From Blepharisma stoltei (Eukaryota; Ciliophora; Heterotrichea; Heterotrichida; Blepharismidae), in contig CAJZBQ010000033.1 in the NCBI GenBank assembly GCA_914767885.1, positions 744,001-808,000 of the forward strand: a DNA stretch of 64,000 nucleotides, read 5' to 3'. Under the pieces are notes generated by a model. That model saw nothing but the letters and a program-made list of their open reading frames with translations, was not told where the DNA came from and did no database searches. Positions within the stretch are counted from its first letter, which is position 1. Each line of letters starts with the position of its first letter. Made by a program: the position numbers and the translations under genes. This document shows, in pieces, positions 56,313 through 64,000 of this stretch.

Positions 56313-59300
56313 CTAAATGTCGTCATCTGATTTCTTTTCGTTTTTATAAATTTTAAGGGAATAATCCATCATCATTTCAGAGCTTGATGGTTTGAAAATC
56401 CTCCTTGCTAGCTGGTATCCTCCATCCAAAACTACTACAAAGAGTGTTGTTGTTATAATTCCAATGTAAAAGTATTGAGTTGCGAACATCTGATAAAGTG
56501 TCATATTTGATGGAGTGCTTGTAAAAGGGTCATATATAACGATAAATAGCAAATAAGCTAAAATACTTGTTATTCCGATTGCTAAATAATGCACCCAATT
56601 CCAATATTTCGTATTCAAGCCAAGCTTCAAATTGACAATTAAAATAATAGAGGTAAAAGACATTATTGAAAAACCCCAATGGTCATAATTATACCCTTTT
56701 TTATTCATTATCCCTTCTTCTGCTGCATACAGTGGAATAAAAAACACAATCACTGAATGCAAAATTCCATTTAAAAGCCTTCTTAATCTTAATTATATGT
56801 TATTGAGTAGCTCCCGGCCAGGACTGTAGGTCCTTTTCTTTCTCCTTTTGGTCGCCTCGCTTGCTTTCCTTGCCCTGCTCCCAGTGTACACCTAAGTGCC
56901 ACAGGCTACCACTCGGCTCCTTCCGGTCATGGGGCTTGGTCATGAAATTCCGGAAGTAGGCGGACTGGGTCACCCATGCTTCACGTCGTCGACTAGGGTT
57001 AGAGCTAAGGATTAACTCCCTAGCTCTTATTGGCATCTACTGTGCCGTCTAATTTGGGCACCAGCAGTCCCTAGAGGAAAACCCTTTTTTGTCCCATGTC
57101 CCGTCGGGACGATCCGAAAATCGTCATTGCTGGACCGGGAGGGAAACCTAGCCGGACACAAATACCAGTACCCATACCAGACCTTTCCCTGAGTGGATTG
57201 GCTTCAGGCCGCAGCAAGGTCCCCAATCACACTACAGGTTCGGGAGAGGACAGGTCGGTGTCGTCGCAATTTTATTTGTTCCATTTAAAAGCCACCCCCA
57301 AAAATTTCTTGCAGTAAAAATTTGGTTCAAACGCCCCACATTGTAAGCTTTTGGTATAAGCTTCCTCAAAGTATCTTTTGGGCCTGGTGGATTTGCACCT
57401 ACCTCATAGCGTTTTGGGATTAAAATATCAACTTCAAATAAGGCTCTTGCCATGAGCGGTACAGCTGTAAATACCATATTATAAAAAGTGATGTACCAAT
57501 CATCGTATACTGTTTCTCCACTATAAGCACAATAAAACCCATAGAAAAAGTTTGGAATGGTAAATACAAGATTTTTATAGAAGAAATACATAATCATATG
57601 GCTTTGTCTGATATAATTGAACCTTCCATGGATTAAAAGCAGCTCCCATAAGTATCTGAACTCTCCTACTGCATAATCACTAGCTTGGACAGCCTGCATC
57701 CCTTCTTCTCCATAGATTCCTACTCCAATATGAGCTTCAAGAATCATGGAAACGTCATTTGCTCCGTCTCCAACTGACAAAGTGACTGAGCCTGTTTGGT
57801 CTTTCATTAATTTAACGATCCCTCGCTTTTGACCTGGCGTCACTCTGCAGCATATAACAGTTTTGCAGTCAACTGCCATCTCTAACTCCCCCCCCCATCC
57901 TTGATCGAACGACTCGCCATCGTTCGATCAAGGATGGGGGTTAAAAAAAATTTTTTTGGGAAAAAAATTTTATATATAAAATAAAAAATAATTTTTTTTT
58001 TATTTATTTTTAAATAAGAGGGTTAAGAATATTTAATAATTATTTTTACAGCAAAAAATCTAATTAATTTCATAAAATACCAATTTTTAATATTTTGATT
58101 TATTAGTTATCCCTTTAAACTGTATAAATTTTAATTTGTTCCTTATTAAATTACATTTTTTTTTAAAAATTTGAAAGAATCTCTATTTTATTAGATTATT
58201 GAGTTTTTAAGCCTATGTTGATAACTAAATCACTTCGGATGGTTGATTCCGCAGCTTTCTGTCGTCTCAAAGCTCTGAAAACAACTTCATTATGTACATC
58301 TTCCCAAGCTTTTGATAAATAATATATTTTTATATAAAAATTTGCATGATATGAAAATCGTTCGATCAAGGATGGTGGTTAATTTCCCCAATTTTTAGGA
58401 ATTTTTACAGTCAATCGTTCGATCAAGGATGGGGGAGGGAGTAAGAAAACTTTTCTAACCGCCGTTACAGTTGGGTTGTTGGCCAACTCTGGCTCTTTTT
58501 TCATCATAGCTGGATCATTGGCATCAAATAGCACAAATTCAAGGCAAGACCCTTCTATTACTAATGCAGTTGGCTTTTGATCGCCAACTTCATGGAATTT
58601 TTCGCTGATAGATTCTAGCTCCCCCCTTAGTGAACAAAAAAATTTTGTTGGCTCACGGAGGGAGGTTTATTTTTTTTTCTTAAAAAAATTATATATAAAA
58701 TTTTATTTTTCAAATTTAAAAAAAATTTCCAATTTTTTAAACTTTGAGAAGCAAAAATTAATCTAATTTGCGAAATTTATATTTAAAAACACAAGCTGTT
58801 TAAAATTAATCTAAATTAGCTAGAGATTTCATTATAATAATTATCATTTATATATCAATTTTTCTTTTTCATAAATAATTTTTATTCGCTCATGGAGGGT
58901 GTTTTTTTAGGCAAAAAATAAGGATTTTTCCAATGGTTTCGCTCACGGAGGGGGGAGCAAGGTTCTTAAGCAATCATCAAGAGGCATTGCAGGGCATCTT
59001 CCAACTTCCATATTTTCATCTACCAATGAACAAGTTTTTCCAATGTTTTCAGCTGTTTCAAATTTATCACCAGTCAGCATTCATATGTTTATTCCAGCTG
59101 CTAGCAAATCTTGTATAGTTGAAGGCACATCGTCTTGTAGAGCGTCTTCGACAGCAGTGCACCCTAGTAAATATAAATCAGTTTCGATTTCATCTGATAG
59201 CTTGGAGACCATTTCTTCTCTTCCATTAATTAATGTGCAAGCTATATCATATCTGGATTTTCAGTCCTTAAAGTATTCGTCGTCTATATACTTGAAGGCG

Positions 59301-62300
59301 AAAACAAGGGTTCGGTAACCTCTTTCTGAAAAAGTCAATAAATTGCTCATAATGTTGTCTATATATTTTGATGGGTTTTCGCTTGAAAGTAGCTTTATCA
59401 TCTTGGTATCAGCCCCCTTGGTGAAAAGAATATGCTTGCCAGTCTGCTTATCTGTGACAATTACTGACTCCCCCCTCCGTGAGTGAACAAAACCATTGGA
59501 AAAATCCCTTTTTTTTTTTGCTCAAAAACCCACCCTCTGTGAGTGAAAAAAATTTTTGATATATAAGTGATAATTAGTATAATGAAATCTCGAGTTAATT
59601 TTAAACAAATTGCGTTTTTAAAACATAAATTTTATAAATTAAATTAATATTTGCTTCCCAATTTTTGTAAATTAGGATTTTTTTTTCAAATTTAGAAAAA
59701 ACAAAATTCACCCCTCCGTGAACAAAATTTTTTTGTTCACTCGCGAAGGGGGGGAGTGAGCATCTTTTTCTGTCTGAATTAAATTCAAGGGTGCATAGCT
59801 TGTCAAACTGCATAATTTCGACTTGATCATTAACTCCAAATGGCGTTTTATGGAGATCGATAATATTTCCTCTCACTTTTGCATATTTATACCCAACTCT
59901 CGCCGCGCAGTCAACTAGGACAATTTCATCTGGACTTTGGCCAATATAATTTGTTTCGTTCTCTTTTTCTTCTATTAAGCACTCGTGGCATAGAGACATA
60001 CACTTCACAAATAGATCAAGCAGTTCTTGTTGGGTTGAAATCGTTTCTTTTCCGTCAGATTGGTCACAACTGATTGAATATTTCAAAGGAATCGTTTCTT
60101 CGTGGCTGAATAAATCATTTTCAATTTCTTTGGTGTCAAAAGTAAATATAACTGCTTTTGTAGTTTTGGAGGCCACTGAGCTAAAGTGACGACTCAGCAA
60201 AAATTTCTTTTCTCCGTACATTTTATTCCCCACAGAACAAAATTTGAATTCCATACGGTTACGAGTAAGTGTTCCTGTTTTATCAGAAAAGATATGTTGA
60301 ATCATGCCTAATTCTTCATTCAAGCTAAAAGCTGAGACCTTACAAGATTAAGATTAAAGGGCTCAAAGTCTTCCAGGTTTGATGCCTCTGCACGCTTTCG
60401 ACAGCTGACACCTGGTTGTCGGGGTGCCCATCAACAACCTGTGGAGCGTCTGTCTTATCTCGGAAATGGGCTTCCACAGTCTAGCCTGAGTCTCAATGGG
60501 CTAGGAAGACTCCCGTTCTTCACGTCATTAGGGTGCTTTGGAGATAAAGGTCTACCCGATACCTCCAATCGGCCACCTTTGGGAGAAGTGACACCCAGGA
60601 AAAAAGCTACGGCCACCCGGAACGGGAGGAAAAGACCCGTAGTCAAAAACCATCCAGATAATTAATACTTCGGATTGGAATGAAGACAGCTGACTCCTAA
60701 GACTACCCACTCCATACCGCACGCACTAGGCAATGCTAAGGGTAAGAATTAAAGGGTCTCTGCCTTGGTTTAGGCTATAAACCATTTTTGCTCCCGGAGT
60801 GGTGTGACCTCCGTAAGGACATATTTCGTCCCCACCACCATATTAATTAGACCTTACAAGGCCTATCTCTTATAGAGCTGTACATTCGGAGGTCTTGCTG
60901 CATAAAGAATCCTTGCATCAGTTTTAAAATTTCTAGAGAAACAATTAAAGAAATCGGCAGCATAGTGTTGAGAAGCAAAAAATAGGTAAAATAAGTCAAA
61001 AACCCTTGAAGTCCTGGACTGTAGGTATTTCCATCTAAATAATAGCTATCGTCTCCATACTTACTGCTCCAAATTCCTGATAAAATTGCATGCACAAAGC
61101 ACAGGGAAAATTGGATAGCTAAAATTCCAACAATGTATTTATTAACAATTCTTTCTACTTGGCTTTGTTTGAATATTCTTTTCATTAAATTCATTCTGAG
61201 CTTAGTTTCTGTCCCTGTATAAACAGCAACTCCAATAACTCATTCAGTATTCCTTAAAAACGCTCCAGCAAGTAGTAAATTATCCTTACTCCCCCCCGCT
61301 CCGTGAGTGAACAAAACCATTAGAAAAATCCCTAAAATCCACTCAGTGAGCGAACAAAAATTTTTTATAGAAAAAAATTTTGATCTAAAAATGATAATTA
61401 TTATAATGAAATCTTGAATTCTGTTTAATTTTAAACAAATTGCGTCTTAAAAATAAATTTTATAAATTAAATTAATATTTGCTTTTCAATTTTTGCGAAT
61501 TAGGATTTTTTAAATTTCGAAAAAAATATTTTCTATAAAATTTATATATCAAATTTTTTTTTAAAAAAAAAAAACTCCAAGAGCGAACAAAATTTTTTTG
61601 TTCACTCACGAGGGGGGAGTTAGTAAGTGGATGCTTTTGGTAATTATATTCCATTGTACCTTTAAACTCATAAATTTTCGCATTTGGATGGTCACATTCA
61701 ATTAAAGAAAAAACTCTGATAATTTGGTCCTTTTTGATAATATTCATGGTTGCCTGCAATGCAAGCCGAGGCTTCAAAGCTTTTTCCCCATCAAGGCTCG
61801 ACGTTTCAATATAAGCAATTCCATTATCTGAGGAATTTGATAGCATAACGATGTCACAAGGAAATGCTTCGTCTTTTTTTACCATGATGATATTACCGAT
61901 TTCAATATCCTTGAACGTTTTTTCTTCAAACGTCCCTTTGCGATAAATTTGGGTTTTCGTTGAATTTGTTTCTTTATCTGCTTTGTATCTTAAATTAAAC
62001 TAAAAGCTTTGCTTAGAGACGGCCGAGGATTTTCACCTCTGCAAGTTCATCCGATTTTTTAAAAAAAAAAAGAATGACACCGTCCGCCTGCTCCCGGGGC
62101 GTCCGTTCGCTATCGGCTGGAGTCCGGCGTAACTCCCAGTTTCACGCTAAGCGCCTGCTGCCTTCAGGGTCCCTAATCCAAATAGTATATCATACCTAAT
62201 CTTGTGCAAGAGGCCGGATGGTCGCCTCCGCCATATTAATGTATTGCTTTATATCTTAAATAGTCCTCAAAACCGTCTCTGATGATACTGACAGCTAGGA

Positions 62301-62553
62301 CAAAACAAATAGGTGCGATAGCGGTGTAAGGTCCAAGTGCCGAAATCTGAGGTAGGGATTGCAAAATTGCGATTATTAAAAAATAAACATTTGGCAATCT
62401 TTTGAATTGTTCTAATAGACTGAATGGTAAAAATGTTACGATGTTATATTTAGTTGTCGTAACATAGTTTGAAGGGAATTTTTTCAAACGATTCACTTCG
62501 AAGCCGTTAGCATAGAGTGATCGCTGGGAATTTGCTTCTGAGACTTCAGCCAT
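56313..62553 (-). CDS. P4-type ATPase (phospholipid flippase)
   Basis: Aminophospholipid-translocating ATPase of 1140 aa (family 1100-1200) after seven inserts are removed; the length is then exactly divisible by three. Early helices include [14 protein letters not shown]. The actuator region has [12 protein letters not shown] (DGET variant). The phosphorylation motif [14 protein letters not shown] lies near 60265. [24 protein letters not shown] and [10 protein letters not shown] (near 57760) follow, then the C-terminal helix block. It moves lipids to the cytosolic leaflet, normally with a CDC50 partner not seen here. The start at 62553 (MAEVSEAN) is preceded by ATAAATAAA. Inserts: 61996, 61289, 60347, 59468, 58620, 57885 and 56780; they make up 45% of the gene span. 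Confidence 0.93.
56780..57278 (-). mobile_element. SINE-like element D2 in P4-ATPase exon
   Basis: Flanked by 15-bp repeats TTCCATTTAAAAGCC (56765-56779 and 57279-57293). Tail TTCTTAATCTTAATTAT; minus-strand start CAAATAAAATTGCGACG. Close relative of D1 (15833-16335). Excision joins ..WLLNG to ILHSVIV.. in frame. Confidence 0.9.
57885..58443 (-). mobile_element. MITE-like IES B2 (559 bp)
   Basis: TAA|CTCCCCCCCCCATCC with a hairpin (CCTTGATCGAACGACTCGCC) at the left; tandem GATCAAGGATGG copies at the right, ending GGGAG|TAA. Removal joins ..RKVFL to EMAVDCKTV in frame. Near-identical in reverse to B1. Confidence 0.93.
58620..58958 (-). mobile_element. MITE-like IES A3 (339 bp), boundary ambiguous
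   Basis: A-family body with hairpin left (CTCCCCCCTTAGTGAAC) and tandem right end. Flanks TAG and CAA do not match each other. Two excisions keep frame: AGC-to-AGC (58620-58958) or TA-to-TA (58618-58968), differing by four codons. Confidence 0.82.
59468..59759 (-). mobile_element. MITE-like IES A4 (292 bp), TGA-flanked
   Basis: TGA|CTCCCCCCTCCGTGAG on the left and GGGGGGGAG|TGA on the right. Removal keeping one TGA gives ..DRKRCSVIVTD.. in frame. No TA near both edges fits. Here the tandem-repeat end is at the left and the hairpin end at the right. Confidence 0.88.
60347..60848 (-). mobile_element. SINE-like element H in P4-ATPase exon
   Basis: Flanked by 12-bp repeats AGACCTTACAAG (60335-60346 and 60849-60860). 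Tail ATTAAGATTAAAGG on the plus strand; minus-strand start TTAATATGGTGGTGGGG. Excision of 514 bp joins ..RPCKV to SAFSLNEEL.. just before the phosphorylation motif. Confidence 0.88.
61289..61622 (-). mobile_element. MITE-like IES A5 (334 bp)
   Basis: TTA|CTCCCCCCCGCTCCGTG on the left and GGGGGGAG|TTA on the right; the hairpin end is at the right. Removal joins ..KHPLT to KDNLLLAG.. in frame. Confidence 0.9.
61996..62244 (-). mobile_element. Short SINE-like element in P4-ATPase exon (249 bp)
   Basis: Flanked by 17-bp repeats TGCTTTRTATCTTAAAT (61979-61995 and 62245-62261, one mismatch). Minus-strand start CATTAATATGGCGG. Excision of 266 bp joins ..YLRYKA to DKETNST.. in frame. Confidence 0.82.
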
Positions 62554-63487
62554 TTTATTTATGCTTGCCATGCAAGTGAAATTCATAAGCGTTACAATAC
62601 AGTATAGCAATTTTAAAATTTATTGGCTATATTATAGTGATTTATAAATAATGCTAAATTTTAAAAGAAAATATTGTGAATTTTGCCCTTTTTTTGTTTT
62701 CTCCAATCTAATTTGCTGATTAACCTTGAGCTATATATTAAATGCGCACGCTTTGCTTGAATATTATGTAAAATGCTCTTATGAGGCAGAGTGAAAATTA
62801 TTATTTAGAAAATTTAAAAAGTCTTAAATAAAATTAAATCTCGCAATTAGACCATAGTTATGGAGAAAATTCATATTTTCTTTCTTTTATAATTAGTTGA
62901 CTTGCACCAAGTATTATTATGAAAATTATATAAAATGGATTAAAAGATTTAGAAGAATAGGCTTGTCAAAAACTAATTAATAGATTTTGAAAATAGATTC
63001 GAAAATCTTAATCTTTCGCTTTAAATTGGAGCCAGAAAATTTTCCAAGCAGAGGGGTTTATATTTTATTTCGCAGCACTAAAAAAATTTCACAGAAAATT
63101 TAAGTCGATTCTAAGTGTCAAGTTTGTATAAATATAATTCTACTACTCCTACTTTAAAATAGAGCAATTCATAAGTAAATTTTCAATTTGTGTGATATTA
63201 ATTAGGGCGCCAAGGCTATATACATCAAAATTATTATTTTTCTTAAAAATTAATATAAAGAGGATACTCAAAAAATGGAAAATTTGCAATATTTTGTTTG
63301 AGCATACAGAGGAGTCAGCAGAAATACCAAAAAAAACAAGTAAAAATGATGTTAACATAGAATACTAAGAGTTTAAGATTAAAAATATCTTACCAGATAA
63401 AAGAAAGTAATTATATACGCTAATATTTTAATTTACTTCACAAATAAAATATTTTATACGAATATGCAAGTTATTTGATATAAAATT
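62554..63487. other. AT-rich intergenic region
   Basis: About 930 bp upstream of the flippase gene. A 69-codon minus ORF (63149-63358) is AT-driven and without a family match. No repeat recognised. Confidence 0.5.
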
Positions 63488-63696
63488 TTACAATCTTCTT
63501 CTTTTTATACGATTACAATTATTCTCAAAAATGTCTTCGTTTGGCTGGGCTTTATATGAAGGAAAAATTGGATTTTTAACACTTCTAAAATTTTTATAAC
63601 TTAGATTTTTCACGTCTTCCGAATGAGCAGAAGAATGAGGACTGCTCAGCTGTTGAGGCTGGATTTTAATATTAATTAAAGGGCCAGCTGCATAAT
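63488..63696 (-). CDS. 3' end of an unknown gene (partial)
   Basis: The final 69 or so codons of a minus-strand gene, ending ..NNCNRIKRRRL at TAA 63488. Composition is Ser/Gln/Lys-rich (IQPQQLSSPHSSAHSEDV), probably disordered with a basic tail that could be a nuclear-localisation signal. Upstream the frame is closed by the SINE-like element starting near 63697, so the rest of the gene probably lies beyond that element and the window edge. Confidence 0.5.
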
Positions 63697-64000
63697 CTTA
63701 TCTAAATTAAATTATAGAAAAGCTCCCTGTAATACCACTAGGATATTTATTCCAGCATTACTCGTTGGACAGCCTGCAACCGCTCCTCGCAGGGTTAACT
63801 CCTCTTGTCTGATACGCGGCTTGCTGAGGGTAAAGTGATGGGTCGTACGTGCATCAATGTGGCCTGCCTTCCAGAAAATTAGAAAAATCTAATATTTGGC
63901 CATCTTTCAGTTAAAGACGGAGTTCGAAGCCCAGAACTCAATATCGGATATTATGCTTTGTGATTATTCCAATAAGTCTAGTTGGAGTCCTATAAGTAGC
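63697..64000. mobile_element. SINE-like element, cut by the window edge
   Basis: Begins with the tail-like TCTTATCTAAATTAAATTAT and continues into GC-richer sequence with AGCTCCCTGTAAT, comparable to AGCTCCCGG near the tails of the D and F copies. The other end and its flanking repeat are outside the window. Confidence 0.55.

Noticed and set aside
63149-63358. A 69-codon ORF with a kinase-like VYSLG string
   Set aside because: AT-driven composition, no further kinase motif, and no continuation on either side.
1-64000. tRNA and rRNA genes, and transposase or reverse-transcriptase genes
   Set aside because: None could be recognised by eye on either strand; all mobile elements here look non-autonomous.

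Overview
Ciliate germline (micronuclear) DNA, most probably from the heterotrich Blepharisma. The evidence is internal. Long minus- and plus-strand genes read through only if UGA is tryptophan (only TAA and TAG end genes), spliceosomal introns are exactly 15 nt, DNA is AT-rich with tightly packed genes, and coding sequences are repeatedly cut by non-coding DNA whose removal restores the frame exactly. The removable pieces are internally eliminated sequences (IESs). After subtracting the insertions placed here, every complete interrupted gene but one has a length divisible by three.

Layout. 1-7.3 kb: a RasGAP-domain gene (-, runs off the left edge) and a divergent EH-PX-BAR sorting nexin gene (+). 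7.6-19.5 kb: one IP3-receptor calcium channel gene (-), cut by five IESs and three retroposon-like inserts. 19.5-32.1 kb: minus-strand genes for a small unknown protein, a TPR/IQ protein, a B-box/kinase/kelch protein, WDR3/Utp12, a CorA-type Mg2+ transporter and a Gln/Pro/Tyr-rich protein. 32.5-43.3 kb: plus-strand major vault protein, a pepsin-like protease lacking its second catalytic Asp, a relic of a related protease, and a polycystin/GAIN-like receptor. 43.5-52.5 kb: a minus-strand series (coiled coil, PLAC8, SDR, kelch, FAM32A, two-part membrane protein, mitochondrial EF-G2). 53.1-54.7 kb: a TMBIM/lifeguard gene (+). 54.7-62.6 kb: two small basic proteins and a P4-ATPase flippase gene (-) carrying seven insertions. 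63.5 kb to the edge: the 3' end of another minus gene.

The insertions are the most interesting content and fall into three classes. (1) MITE-like IESs ending CTCCC...GGGAG, flanked by a 3-bp TNA duplication (TTA, TAA, and in two genes TGA). Three families with different terminal repeats share one asymmetric design, and one copy is inserted inside another. (2) SINE-like elements of about 250-600 bp, most with a 5' end like AAATAAAATGGC, many with a short TTAAGAT-type tail, flanked by 10-17 bp direct repeats; most sit in exons and must be removed exactly. (3) Short, mostly TA-bounded IESs of 57-300 bp, one splitting a 15-nt intron.

Gene products are mainly calcium/membrane signalling and trafficking (IP3R, flippase, sorting nexin, RasGAP, polycystin-like), plus ribosome biogenesis and mitochondrial translation. 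They form no operon. What links them is dependence on DNA elimination before expression. All domain calls come from reading motifs by eye; no searches were run.
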